Of a stretch of DNA of 25,012 nucleotides, positions 1 to 8,041 are shown one piece after another. Source of the stretch: CAYXOX01 sp964466745 (GTDB lineage: Bacteria > Pseudomonadota > Alphaproteobacteria > Rhodobacterales > Rhodobacteraceae); NCBI GenBank assembly GCA_964466745.1, contig CAYXOX010000032.1, positions 1 through 25,012 of the forward strand, given 5' to 3'. Made by a program: the position numbers and the translations under genes. The notes beneath the pieces were generated by a model. It did no database searches. It saw nothing but the letters and a program-made list of their open reading frames with translations, and was not told the DNA's origin. Each line of letters begins with the position of its first letter. The first letter of the stretch is position 1.

Positions 1-1
1 C

Positions 2-583
2 GTGGCCTCCTTCTCGGGGCCCGACAACATCACCCAGGGGGCGCGCTCGGCCGAAATCATGTGCGACCGCTTCAAGGAGCTCGGCATCGAGGACGAGGCG
101 CAGATCGTCCAGATCTCCGGCCAGCCGGGCTACACCACGGCGATCGAGCGCGCGAAGGGCTTCGAGGATCGCCTGCCGGAGGTGTGCCCGAACGTGACCC
201 TCATGGAGACGCAGCCCGGCGACTGGAACCGCGAGAAATCGCAGCAGGTGATGGAGGCATTCCTCGTCAAGTACGATGACATCGACGGCGTCTATTCCGG
301 CGACGACAACATGGGCGTCGGCGCGCTGAACGCCGCGCGCGCCGCGGGCCGCGTCGACGGTATCACCTTCGTGGGCGCCACCAACTTCGCGGTGGGCTAC
401 GACGCGATGGCCGCCGGGGAATACTGGGGCTCGATCTACCAGTCGCCTGTGGACGATGCCGAGGCGGCGCTGCGCACTGCAATCGATGTGCTCGAAGGCA
501 AGGACGTGCCGTTCCTGAACTACTTCGATACGCCGAAGATCACCCAGGAAAACATGGACGAGTTCACCAAGCCCGTCTTCTGA
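2..583 (+). CDS. Sugar ABC transporter substrate-binding protein, ribose type (C-terminal part)
   Basis: This is the last 193 residues of a periplasmic sugar-binding protein of the RbsB/Peripla_BP_4 class; the full family length is about 310-340 residues, so the signal peptide and most of the first lobe lie left of the window. The visible part reads as the second lobe and hinge: a GYTTAIERAKGFEDRL segment, then QPGDWNREKSQQVMEAFL, then a DGVYSGDDNMGVGALNA stretch typical of the ligand-contact region, and VGATNFAVGYDAM. It should capture a monosaccharide or polyol in the periplasm and deliver it to the two permeases encoded from 1495. The reading frame is open from base 2; a GTG there is only the contig edge and not a supported start. 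A strong stem-loop follows the stop. The sugar cannot be read from the sequence. Confidence 0.9.
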   Translation: MASFSGPDNITQGARSAEIMCDRFKELGIEDEAQIVQISGQPGYTTAIERAKGFEDRLPEVCPNVTLMETQPGDWNREKSQQVMEAFLVKYDDIDGVYSGDDNMGVGALNAARAAGRVDGITFVGATNFAVGYDAMAAGEYWGSIYQSPVDDAEAALRTAIDVLEGKDVPFLNYFDTPKITQENMDEFTKPVF

Positions 584-595
584 TCGGTAACCTGA

Positions 596-632
596 GGGCG
601 CGCGCAGCGGCCGGCCGGTCCTGCGCGCGTCC
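596..632 (+). other. Intercistronic stem-loop after the binding-protein gene
   Basis: The arms CGCGCGCAG (599-607) and CTGCGCGCG (621-629) pair perfectly. A G-U pair (598/630) and two G-C pairs (597/631, 596/632) extend the stem to about 12 pairs, and the 13-base loop is itself GC-rich. No U tract follows, so a simple intrinsic terminator is unlikely. Its place between a binding-protein gene and the rest of the operon fits a 3' mRNA-stabilising or attenuating structure, which is an inference by analogy with the malE-malF intergenic region. Confidence 0.55.
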
Positions 633-665
633 GACGCGGAAACCAACCTTCCTGGGAGAGACGCC

Positions 666-1463
666 ATGAGCCGGGTCTCCGGACGCTCCTGCATCGTGAC
701 GGGAGCGGCACAAGGCATCGGCCGCGCCATCGGCGAGGCGTTGCTGGACGAGGGTGCCAACGTCTGCTTCGCGGATCTCGATGGCGCCAAGGCGGCGCAG
801 GTTGCGGCATCGAACGAACCGCGCGCCCATGCCTCGGGCGCGCGCGTCGCCCACGCGGCCGTGGACGTGACCGAGCGCGCCGAGGTGCAGGCCATGATCG
901 CCCACGCCGTGGAGTGCTTCGGGCGGCTCGATGTCGCCTTCAACAACGCCGGGGTGAACCGGCCGATGAATTTTCTCGACGTCACCGAGGACAACTGGAA
1001 CTTCATCATGGGGGTCAATGCGCTCGGCTGCCTGATCGGCATGCAGGAGGCGGCTCGCCAGATGATCGCGCAGGGCGATGGCGGAAAGATCGTCAACACC
1101 GCGTCCATCGCCAGCCGGCAGGGGTTCGACAACGTTGCCCCCTACTGCGCGAGCAAGTGGGCCGTGGTATCGCTTACCCAGTCTGGCGCCCGCGACCTTG
1201 CCAAGCACGGCATCACGGTCACGGGGTTCGCGCCGGGCGTCGTCGCCACCGAGATGTGGGAGCAGGTAGACCGCGACCTGATGGAGATCGGCGCGGCGGA
1301 CCGCCCCGGCCAGGCGATGGAGGAGTTCGCGTCCGGCATCCTGCGTGGGCGCGTTGCAACCCCGGCCGACATCGTGGGGACGACAACGTTCCTCGCGTCG
1401 CGGGAGAGCGATTACATGACGGGCCAGATCGTGATGATCGATGGAGGCATGACACTGGTCTGA
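666..1463 (+). CDS. SDR-family NAD(P)-dependent oxidoreductase
   Basis: A classical short-chain dehydrogenase of 265 residues, close to the usual 250-270. Visible motifs are the dinucleotide-binding TGAAQGIG near residues 12-19, the NNAG segment, an active-site serine in NTASIASRQG, and YCASK with Y160 and K164 as the catalytic pair. The end, MTGQIVMIDGGMTLV, is the standard SDR C-terminus. Members oxidise or reduce an alcohol/carbonyl on a small substrate, often a sugar or polyol, in the cytoplasm. The start is fixed by GGGAGAG shortly upstream of the ATG. It lies between the binding-protein and permease genes of the same operon, so it probably acts on the imported compound or an early product. 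Substrate and cofactor preference cannot be assigned. Confidence 0.93.
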   Translation: MSRVSGRSCIVTGAAQGIGRAIGEALLDEGANVCFADLDGAKAAQVAASNEPRAHASGARVAHAAVDVTERAEVQAMIAHAVECFGRLDVAFNNAGVNRPMNFLDVTEDNWNFIMGVNALGCLIGMQEAARQMIAQGDGGKIVNTASIASRQGFDNVAPYCASKWAVVSLTQSGARDLAKHGITVTGFAPGVVATEMWEQVDRDLMEIGAADRPGQAMEEFASGILRGRVATPADIVGTTTFLASRESDYMTGQIVMIDGGMTLV

Positions 1464-1494
1464 CCGCGCGGGCGCAAGGCCGGGGGAGGGGAAC

Positions 1495-2469
1495 ATGGCA
1501 GAACTGACACGGAGCGATCTTGGCAGGCTTCTCGCCAAGCAGGGCATCATCGTGGCCTTCGCGATCTTCATGATCGGGTTCGCCTTCGCCAATCCGCGCT
1601 TCATCGATATCGACAACGTCGCCGGGGTGATCCGGTCTTCGGCCATTCTCGGGGTCATGGCGCTGGGCGTCACCTTCGTGGTGATCGGCGGCAACCTCGA
1701 CCTCTCGGTCGGCTCGATGATGTCGTTCTCGACCATCGTCGTGCTGGATCTGCACGACAAGCTCGGCCCGGCGCTCGCGATACCTGCGATGTTCGCGATG
1801 ACGCTGGCGCTCGGGGCCTTCATCGGCTTCCTCGTGGGCTACCTGAAACTCAATTCCCTGATCGTCACGCTGGGCATGCTCTCGGCGATACACGGGCTCA
1901 CGCTCACCTACTCCGGCGGCAAGAACATGGATATCGCCGACAAGGACGGCACGTGGTTCGGCGTGTTCGGCCAGAGCGCGGTCATGGGCATCCCGGTGCC
2001 GATACTCGTCTTCGCGCTGCTGGCGGCGGTCCTGGGTCTCATGCTGGCCAAGACACCCTTCGGCCGGAAGGTCTACGCGGTGGGTGGCAGCGGTAAGGCG
2101 GCCACCTTCTCGGGCATCCCACGCGCGCGGGTGGTCTTCTTCACCTACATCATCTCGGCCTTCTGCGTGGCCGTTGCCGGCCTCCTGCAGGCAAGCCGCT
2201 CCATGGGCTCGCAGAACACCGTGGGCCAGGGCATGGAACTCGAGGTGCTGGCGGCGGTGATCCTCGGCGGCGCGTCGCTCCTCGGCGGTTCGGGGACGAT
2301 CTTCAAGACGGTGATCGGCGTGCTGATCCTCGGCTTCATCCAGAACGGGCTCCTGCTCATCGGCCTCGCCTTCTACGTCCAGTACGTCGTGACGTGGATC
2401 ATCATCATTCTCGCGGTCTGGCTCGACATCGCGGCCAAGCGCGGGCGGCTCTGGTCGCCCATTGCCTGA
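1495..2469 (+). CDS. Sugar ABC transporter permease, RbsC type (first)
   Basis: An integral membrane protein of 324 residues with many hydrophobic helices, matching the ribose/xylose/galactose permease family (BPD_transp_2). Family marks include VIGGNLDLSVGSMMSF in the first third, LNSLIVTLGMLSAIHGL, and VLAAVILGGASLLGGSG with GTIFKTVIGVLILG near the C-terminus. It should form half of the inner-membrane channel, pairing with the second permease that follows after 12 bases. A purine-rich GGGGGAGGGG sequence just before the ATG gives a strong ribosome site. Two different permease genes instead of one homodimer-forming RbsC implies a heterodimeric channel. No truncation or frameshift is seen. 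Confidence 0.93.
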   Translation: MAELTRSDLGRLLAKQGIIVAFAIFMIGFAFANPRFIDIDNVAGVIRSSAILGVMALGVTFVVIGGNLDLSVGSMMSFSTIVVLDLHDKLGPALAIPAMFAMTLALGAFIGFLVGYLKLNSLIVTLGMLSAIHGLTLTYSGGKNMDIADKDGTWFGVFGQSAVMGIPVPILVFALLAAVLGLMLAKTPFGRKVYAVGGSGKAATFSGIPRARVVFFTYIISAFCVAVAGLLQASRSMGSQNTVGQGMELEVLAAVILGGASLLGGSGTIFKTVIGVLILGFIQNGLLLIGLAFYVQYVVTWIIIILAVWLDIAAKRGRLWSPIA

Positions 2470-2481
2470 GGAGGCCCCGAC

Positions 2482-3483
2482 ATGACCGCCGACAAGCGTG
2501 CAGACCTCATCAAGCAGGGCGCGATCTGGGCCTTCATCGTGCTCGAACTGGCCTTCTTCTCGATCGCGGGGCAGTTCCTCTCGGTGTCCGACAAGGCGTT
2601 CATGGACTTCGACAACATGCTGCTGCTGCTCAAGCAGTCCGCGCCCATCGGGATCATCGCAGTGGGCATGACCATCGTGATGATCAACGGCAACATCGAC
2701 CTTTCGGTGGGGGCCACCTTCGCGCTTGCCGCGATCGTTCTGCTGGACAGCATGACATGGCCGATCTTCGCGGGCCTGGGCAACTGGGTGATCCCGGTGA
2801 GCTGGACGCTCGCCTTGCTGACGGGCGCGGTGCTCGGCGCCATCAACGGGCTGATCGTGTGGAAAACGGGGGTGGACGCGTTCATCGTGACGCTCGGCGC
2901 GATGCTCGGCTATCGCGGGCTGGTGTTCATGTACAACGGCGAGCAGCCCACCAGCCACCTCAACTGGACGCTGGTGGATTTCGCCGAGGCGCAGTTCCTC
3001 GGGCTGCACACGGCAACCTGGTTCCTGCTGGGGGTGGTGCTCGTCGCCTGGCTGATCATGACGCGCACCGTGCATGGGCGAAACGCCTATGCCATCGGCA
3101 ACAATCGCGAGGCGGCGGTGAACGCGGGCATTCGCGTGGGGCCCCATTTCGTGCTCAACTTCGTCTTCATCGGGTTTCTGGCGGCGCTTTCGGCGGTGGT
3201 GTTCTACTCCGAAAGCGGCTCGGTGAACCCCAATGACGGGATGCTCTACGAGCTCTGGGCCATCACCGCCGTCGTTCTCGGCGGCACCAAGCTGAGCGGC
3301 GGCTACGGCTCGATCATCTCCACCCTCGGCGGTGTCATCGCGATCCAGCTGCTGCGCAAGGGGCTGGGCCACATCGGGGCCGATACCGAGACGGTGAACC
3401 TGGTGATCGGGCTCATCCTCATCGCGGTCCTGTTTCTCGACCGGCAGCTCAACCGCTCCGGCAAGGAGGAATTGAAGATATGA
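2482..3483 (+). CDS. Sugar ABC transporter permease, RbsC type (second)
   Basis: The second membrane subunit, 333 residues, same family as the gene before it but clearly divergent. It has MINGNIDLSVGATFAL, the counterpart of the GGNLDLSVG motif, then VDAFIVTLGAMLGYRGL and AVVLGGTKLSGGYGSI near the end. The hydrophobic helices are spread as expected for BPD_transp_2. GAGGAGGCCCCGAC precedes the ATG and supplies the ribosome site. The 3' end overlaps the ATPase gene in an ATGA arrangement (stop at 3481-3483, next start at 3480), which implies translational coupling. It should complete the inner-membrane channel of the same importer. The substrate is unknown. Confidence 0.93.
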   Translation: MTADKRADLIKQGAIWAFIVLELAFFSIAGQFLSVSDKAFMDFDNMLLLLKQSAPIGIIAVGMTIVMINGNIDLSVGATFALAAIVLLDSMTWPIFAGLGNWVIPVSWTLALLTGAVLGAINGLIVWKTGVDAFIVTLGAMLGYRGLVFMYNGEQPTSHLNWTLVDFAEAQFLGLHTATWFLLGVVLVAWLIMTRTVHGRNAYAIGNNREAAVNAGIRVGPHFVLNFVFIGFLAALSAVVFYSESGSVNPNDGMLYELWAITAVVLGGTKLSGGYGSIISTLGGVIAIQLLRKGLGHIGADTETVNLVIGLILIAVLFLDRQLNRSGKEELKI

Positions 3484-4991
3484 CCGGACCATCCCCCGTT
3501 CTTCGCCTCGAAGGCATCGTGAAGACATTCCCGGGCGTGAAGGCGCTCGACGGCGTCTCCTTCAGCGTGCTGCCCGCGGAGGTCCACGCGCTGATGGGCG
3601 AGAACGGTGCCGGAAAATCCACGCTGATGAAGGTTCTGGGCGGGCTCTACCAGCCCGATGCCGGTCAGATCTTCGTCGGTGAGGAGCCCACCGTGATGAC
3701 ATCGCCCCTGCAGGCGAAGTCGCGCGGCGTGGTGTTCATTCACCAGGAGCTGAGCCTCGCGGACGAGCTTTCCGTCGCCGAGAACATCTTCCTCGGAGAG
3801 TTGCCGCGAAAGAGCCTCGGCCGGGTCGACTGGACGAAGCTCTATGCCGAAACGGATGCCATCCTGAAGACGCTCAACGTGGGTTTCGAGGCACGCACGC
3901 GGGTTGGCGATCTTTCGATCGCGAACCAGCAGATGGTGGAGATCGCGCGCGCACTCACGGTAGATCCGCGGGCGGTGATCTTCGACGAGCCCACAGCCTC
4001 GCTCACCGACGCGGAGAAGGTGGTGCTCTTCGAGGTGATCGCCGATCTGAAGGCCCGCGGCGTGGGCATCATCTACATCTCGCACCGGATGGAGGAGATC
4101 TTCAAGATCACCGATCGCATCAGCATTCTGCGCGACGGCCAGTATCGCGGAACGCTCGAAACCGCCGCCACCGAGGAAGACGAGGTGACCCGGCTGATGA
4201 TCGGCCGCAGCCTCGATCTTTCGCGCAACACGAGCCACCACGAGATGGGCGAGGTCGCGCTGGAGGTGCGCGGGCTGAGTTGCGGGACGCTCTTCAGCGA
4301 TGTGAGCTTCTCGGTGCGCCGCGGGGAGGTGCTGGGCTTCTACGGGCTGGTCGGGGCCGGCCGTACCGAGATCGCAGAGACGATCTTCGGCCTGCGCGAG
4401 CCCTCCGCGGGCCAGATCCTGCTCGGCGGAGAGGAGGTGCGCATTTCCAGCCCGGTCGACGCGATCCGGCTCGGCATCTCCCTGGTGCCGGAGGACCGCA
4501 AGGGGCAGGGCCTCGTGCTGGGCATGAACTGCCGGGACAACATGACCCTGCCGCAGGTGGGCGATCTCACCGCCGGGCCCTTCGTTTCGGACGGCGCGGA
4601 GATCGCCATCTTCGACCAGTACCGCGACAAGCTCGACATCCGCACGCCCGGCTGGCGGCAGACCGTGGGGAACCTTTCGGGCGGCAACCAGCAGAAGATC
4701 GTGATTGGAAAGTGGCTCTCGATGCGGCCCGAGGTGCTGATCGTCGACGAGCCCACGCGCGGGATCGACGTGGGCTCGAAGTCGGAGATCCACAACCTGA
4801 TCCGCGATCTTGCTGCCCAGGGATACGCGGTCATCGTGATCAGTTCGGAGATGCCCGAGGTGCTGCACGTCTCCGACCGGATCGTGGCGATGTACTCGGG
4901 CCGGGTCATGCGCGAGTTCACCTCCGATGAGGTGACGGAGGACAGCCTGATCCAGGCGATATCAGGCATCGCGGGCGACAAGGTTGCCTGA
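3480..4991 (+). CDS. Sugar ABC transporter ATP-binding protein, RbsA/MglA type
   Basis: A 503-residue double-ABC ATPase, the usual length for CUT2 importers. The N-terminal half has Walker A GENGAGKST at residues 40-48, the short signature LSIANQQMVEIARAL and Walker B VIFDEPTASLTD. The C-terminal half has a degenerate Walker A (GLVGAGRTE, around residue 290), as usual in this family, plus the intact signature LSGGNQQKI (about 399-407) and VDEPTRGIDVGSKSE. It energises uptake through the two upstream permeases on the cytoplasmic face. Start and stop overlap or nearly touch both neighbours, so the operon is tightly coupled. All expected motifs are present, in contrast with the ruined ATPase gene at 6651-7050. 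Confidence 0.95.
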   Translation: MTGPSPVLRLEGIVKTFPGVKALDGVSFSVLPAEVHALMGENGAGKSTLMKVLGGLYQPDAGQIFVGEEPTVMTSPLQAKSRGVVFIHQELSLADELSVAENIFLGELPRKSLGRVDWTKLYAETDAILKTLNVGFEARTRVGDLSIANQQMVEIARALTVDPRAVIFDEPTASLTDAEKVVLFEVIADLKARGVGIIYISHRMEEIFKITDRISILRDGQYRGTLETAATEEDEVTRLMIGRSLDLSRNTSHHEMGEVALEVRGLSCGTLFSDVSFSVRRGEVLGFYGLVGAGRTEIAETIFGLREPSAGQILLGGEEVRISSPVDAIRLGISLVPEDRKGQGLVLGMNCRDNMTLPQVGDLTAGPFVSDGAEIAIFDQYRDKLDIRTPGWRQTVGNLSGGNQQKIVIGKWLSMRPEVLIVDEPTRGIDVGSKSEIHNLIRDLAAQGYAVIVISSEMPEVLHVSDRIVAMYSGRVMREFTSDEVTEDSLIQAISGIAGDKVA

Positions 4992-4992
4992 G

Positions 4993-5862
4993 ATGCGCGT
5001 GGGCTTTGCCGGTCTCGGCCGGATGGGACTTCCGATGGCGCGCAACCTCGCGGCCGCCGGTCACGAGGTGACCCTCTGGAACCGCTCGGCAAACAAGGCC
5101 GAAACCCTGGCCGGCGAGATTGGCGGCCAGGCCGCGCCGCACCCCCGCGCGCTCGCCGAAGGTGCGGAGGTGGTCGTGACCATGCTGGCGGACGATGCCG
5201 CCTCGCAAGCCGTGCATCTTGGCCCGGATGGGCTCTTCGCCGCGCCCGGTGCGCGTGTCTTCCTCGAAATGGGCACACTGTCGCCCGGGCATGTCGCGGA
5301 GCTGGTCCGCGCCGCGCCAGAGGGTGCCAAGGTGATCGACGCCCCGGTATCCGGCGCGACGGCTGCGGCGGCCCGGGCGCAACTTCTCATCATGGCCGGC
5401 TGCTCGGAGCACACCGCCGATCCGCTGCGCCCGCTGCTCGATGCGATGGGGCGCAAGACGATCTGCCTAGGCGCGCCAGGCGCGGGAGCGACGATGAAGC
5501 TCGCCGTCAACGCGCTGATCCACGGCCTGAACCAGACCCTCGCCGAAGCGCTCACGCTGGCCGAGGCCGCCGGTATCGCGCCCGAGGCAGCCTTCGACGT
5601 GATCGAGAACAGCGCTGCCGCCGCACCGATGCTGAGCTACCGCCGGCCGCTCTATCTCGACGAGGCGGCCCACGAGGTGACCTTCACGGTTTCCCTCGCG
5701 CGCAAGGACATGGAAGTGACGGCGGAGTTGGCGCGGGAGCTGGGCACGGCCATGCCCCAGGCCAAGACAACGCTGGACCAGCTGCGCCGCGCAGAAGACG
5801 CCGGTTATGGCGGTCGCGACATGGCTTCGATGCTCGGGTTCATGCGGGAGGCGACAGGATGA
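4993..5862 (+). CDS. NAD(P)-dependent oxidoreductase, 3-hydroxyisobutyrate dehydrogenase family
   Basis: A beta-hydroxyacid dehydrogenase of 289 residues. The N-terminal Rossmann fold opens with GFAGLGRMGLPMARNL (GxGxxG), the substrate motif reads DAPVSGATAAA, and K169 in GAGATMKLAVNAL is the expected catalytic lysine. The family oxidises 3-hydroxyacids such as 3-hydroxyisobutyrate, tartronate semialdehyde/glycerate and sugar acids such as threonate. ATG 4993, one base after the ATPase stop, is preferred because it begins directly at the beta strand MRVGFAG; a TTG nine bases upstream in the same frame is less likely. The operon setting suggests a step in breaking down the imported sugar or its acid. 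The last four bases overlap the ThuA gene. The exact substrate is open. Confidence 0.9.
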   Translation: MRVGFAGLGRMGLPMARNLAAAGHEVTLWNRSANKAETLAGEIGGQAAPHPRALAEGAEVVVTMLADDAASQAVHLGPDGLFAAPGARVFLEMGTLSPGHVAELVRAAPEGAKVIDAPVSGATAAAARAQLLIMAGCSEHTADPLRPLLDAMGRKTICLGAPGAGATMKLAVNALIHGLNQTLAEALTLAEAAGIAPEAAFDVIENSAAAAPMLSYRRPLYLDEAAHEVTFTVSLARKDMEVTAELARELGTAMPQAKTTLDQLRRAEDAGYGGRDMASMLGFMREATG

Positions 5863-6584
5863 AGGCAGCACTTTTCGTCGGCGGGTGGGAAGGGCACGCT
5901 CCCCTGCATTTCGCCGACTGGTACCGGCTCCTTCTCGAGGCCAACGGCTTCGAGGTCGATATCCACGAAACACTCGAACCGCTGGAGCGGCCCGAGGCGC
6001 TCGCCGATCTCGATCTCATCACGCCTATCTGGTCGTCTGCGCGGTCGGGGCACCGCGAGGAGTTCGGAAACATGACGAAGCGGCAGGAGGATGGCCTGCT
6101 GCGAATCGTCGGGAACGGCTGCGGCCTGGCGGGCTGGCACGGGCATATGGGCGATGCGTTCCGCGACCGGCCCACCTACCACTTCCTGATCGGCGGGCAG
6201 TTCGTGGCACATCCGCCGGGCTGGCCCGACAACCTGCAACCGCGCGAAGACTATATCGACTACGACGTGACGATCTGCCGGCCCGACCACCCGCTCGTGC
6301 AGGGGATAGGCAGCTTCCGGATACGTTCCGAACAGTACTACATGCTGGTCGATCCATCGAACACGGTGCTCGCGACCACCACCTTTTCGGGCGAGCACCT
6401 GTGGTGGATCGAAGGCACCGTGATGCCGGTGACCTGGACGCGCCGGTGGGACAGGGGGCGCGTCTTCTACTGCTCGATCGGCCACGAACTCGACGACCTC
6501 AAGATCCCGCAGGTCACCGAAATGATCCGCCGCGGGGCGATCTGGGCGGCCGAGGGCCGCAAGGCAGCCGGGGCGAGCGCCTGA
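5859..6584 (+). CDS. ThuA domain-containing protein
   Basis: A 241-residue cytoplasmic protein with the ThuA (trehalose utilisation) fold, a class I glutamine-amidotransferase-like alpha/beta domain. Recognisable parts are the start MKAALFVGGWEGHAP, GNGCGLAGWHGHMGDAF around residues 86-102, then DYDVTICRPDHPLVQGI, GEHLWWIEGTVMPVTWTRRW and GRVFYCSIGHELDDLK, the usual end of the domain. In Sinorhizobium, ThuA works with the dehydrogenase ThuB in oxidative catabolism of disaccharides through 3-keto sugars; whether this protein does the same is inference. Its ATG overlaps the preceding stop (ATGA), so it is the coupled last gene of the operon. No ThuB-type Gfo/Idh/MocA gene is present; an SDR and a hydroxyacid dehydrogenase occupy the operon instead. 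Confidence 0.88.
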   Translation: MKAALFVGGWEGHAPLHFADWYRLLLEANGFEVDIHETLEPLERPEALADLDLITPIWSSARSGHREEFGNMTKRQEDGLLRIVGNGCGLAGWHGHMGDAFRDRPTYHFLIGGQFVAHPPGWPDNLQPREDYIDYDVTICRPDHPLVQGIGSFRIRSEQYYMLVDPSNTVLATTTFSGEHLWWIEGTVMPVTWTRRWDRGRVFYCSIGHELDDLKIPQVTEMIRRGAIWAAEGRKAAGASA

Positions 6585-6612
6585 GGCCAGCACTCCCGGG
6601 CTGCGGCGCGGC

Positions 6613-6650
6613 CTGCGGGCGTGCGCTTCGCCAGCGGCCGCCGCCCGCGG
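6613..6650. terminator. Possible shared terminator between convergent genes
   Basis: Between the convergent ThuA gene and the ATPase remnant, GCGGGCG (6615-6621) and CGCCCGC (6642-6648) pair, extended by a G-U and a C-G pair, around a 20-base GC-rich loop. No clear U tract is present on either side. Its position at the meeting point of two operons is the main support. Confidence 0.3.
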
Positions 6651-7050
6651 TCAATAAGCTGTGTATCCCCTTTCCTCGTGCGCGAAGAGATGCGCCTGCG
6701 CCGGATCGAAGGTCAGGCCGATTTCCTCGCCGGGGGGCAGCACGCGGTCTTCCGAGATCGCCGCGGTGATCCTGGCGTCGTTCTTCAGCGCGATCTCGAT
6801 CACCGTCTCGCTGCCCAGCCGTTCCGTCAGCAGGACGCACCTTTTCGTTGACGACCGTTCCGTCGATCTCGAGCGTTCCGAAGGTGATGTCCCCCAGCCC
6901 CGCGATCATCCGCAGCAGCGTGGACTTGCCGCAGCCCGAGGGGCCGACGAAAACAACGAACTCGCCGTCCTCGATGTCGATGTCGGCGCCCTTGATGACC
7001 TCGACCGAGCCGAAGCTCTTCCGCAGGTTCCTCAATCTGACGTTGGCCAT
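6651..7050 (-). pseudogene. ABC transporter ATP-binding protein, MalK/UgpC type, internal deletion
   Basis: The first 70 or so codons from ATG 7050 are a normal CUT1 ATPase N-terminus: MANVRLRNLRKSFG, Walker A GPSGCGKST, then LEIDGTVVNEK. After about position 6840 the frame changes, and the remaining 60 codons in another frame read VLLTERLGSETVIEIALKN and end HEERGYTAY, typical of the C-terminal regulatory (MOP/TOBE) domain. Q-loop, LSGGQ signature, Walker B, D-loop and H-loop are all absent. Family length is about 350-360 residues, so more than 200 codons are missing with loss of frame. The product cannot hydrolyse ATP. The gene starts four bases after the hydrolase stop and closes the decayed operon. 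A chimeric assembly join is the alternative to a real deletion. Confidence 0.88.
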
Positions 7051-7054
7051 TGCC

Positions 7055-8041
7055 CTACTCCGCTGGGTGCGCGGGGGTAATCCGCAGGTAGCCGTCGGGA
7101 TCGGCGCGGACCGGTTGAGGGTCGAGCAGTTGCCCGACGAATTCTCCGCGCGGCCGATCCGAGAATCCGATGATCTGCAAGCCTTCGGACGTCTCCACGA
7201 TCCGCGCGGCATAGCGCACGCAGGGAAGCGAACCGTCGAGGAAGCCGGGCGCCACGCGCCATGGCCCCCGCGGGTGATCGGCGATCAGGTAGTGGTTGCC
7301 GGTCACCGGTCCGCCCTCGGTCGCTTCGGCGAGTTCCTTGGAGAAGTGCTCGGCGGCGGTGCAGAAGAGGCAATACCAGCGCCCGCCCTGCGAGAACACC
7401 TGCGGCACTTCGAGTTGGCCGTAGCCGCCCACGAACACCGGCGGCTCGAGGGTCCAGCGAACGAGGTCCGGCGAGGTGGCAAGCCCGATGGCGCCGGCGG
7501 CGTTGGGCTCGGCGATGCCCGGCGCGCGCGCGGTGAAATACATCAGCCAGCCGGCGCCGTCGGGGTCTCGCATCACCCAGGGGTCGCGCATGGCCCGGTC
7601 GTGCCAGACGCTCCGCGCAAGACCGGCCTCGTATCTTTCGGCAGCCGGTCCCGTGAGATCGAGGCAGAGCCCGTCCCCCACGCGCTGCCAGTCGTGCAGA
7701 TCGGTCGAGGTGGCATGCCCGATCCTCTGGTAGAGCCCATCTTCGGCTTGGCTGGTGCCGGTGTAGAAGAGGTGCCACAGCCCGTCGTCACCATGCACCA
7801 CGCTGCCCGTCCAGGTGGTGTAGTCGTCCCAGGAGGGCGGCTGCGCGGGCGCGAGGCAGGTGCCCAGATGCTCCCATGTCGTCAGATCGTCGCTGACCGC
7901 ATGGCCCACGCTTACGTTGAAGTGGCGCAATTCCGGGTCGCCGATGGATTTGGGCGCCTTGAGGAAAAACCCGTGCCAGCGGTCGCCGTCATGGGCGTAC
8001 CAGCTGTCCCAGATCCAGTGATCGTCGAGTGAGAGAGACAT
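7055..8041 (-). CDS. Glycoside hydrolase, GH32/GH68-clan five-bladed beta-propeller
   Basis: An intact 328-codon gene, the only undamaged one in its operon. The three acidic positions of the GH-J clan can be matched: D12 in WIWDSWY (in place of the usual WMNDPNG nucleophile motif), D153 in MRDPWVMRD (the RDP motif) and E211 in GGYGQLEVPQVF (the EC/acid-base motif). Repeated blade strands such as HLFYTGTS, GAGWLMYFTARAP and GRWYCLFCTAAEH fit a propeller. No signal peptide is seen, so it should act in the cytoplasm, probably on an imported beta-fructoside or related oligosaccharide. It lacks the extra C-terminal beta-sandwich of many GH32 enzymes. The start overlaps the permease stop (TGATG). 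GH43 is a possible alternative; the clan is surer than the family. Confidence 0.72.
   Translation of the reverse strand: MSLSLDDHWIWDSWYAHDGDRWHGFFLKAPKSIGDPELRHFNVSVGHAVSDDLTTWEHLGTCLAPAQPPSWDDYTTWTGSVVHGDDGLWHLFYTGTSQAEDGLYQRIGHATSTDLHDWQRVGDGLCLDLTGPAAERYEAGLARSVWHDRAMRDPWVMRDPDGAGWLMYFTARAPGIAEPNAAGAIGLATSPDLVRWTLEPPVFVGGYGQLEVPQVFSQGGRWYCLFCTAAEHFSKELAEATEGGPVTGNHYLIADHPRGPWRVAPGFLDGSLPCVRYAARIVETSEGLQIIGFSDRPRGEFVGQLLDPQPVRADPDGYLRITPAHPAE

Noticed and set aside
599..629. Intrinsic terminator ending transcription after the first binding-protein gene
   Set aside because: The stem is strong but no U tract follows, and the downstream SDR and permease genes belong to the same transport operon.
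1219..3528. Long antisense open frame across the SDR and permease genes
   Set aside because: Low-complexity E/R/H/D-rich translation typical of the shadow of hydrophobic genes; both permeases and the SDR are certain on the + strand.
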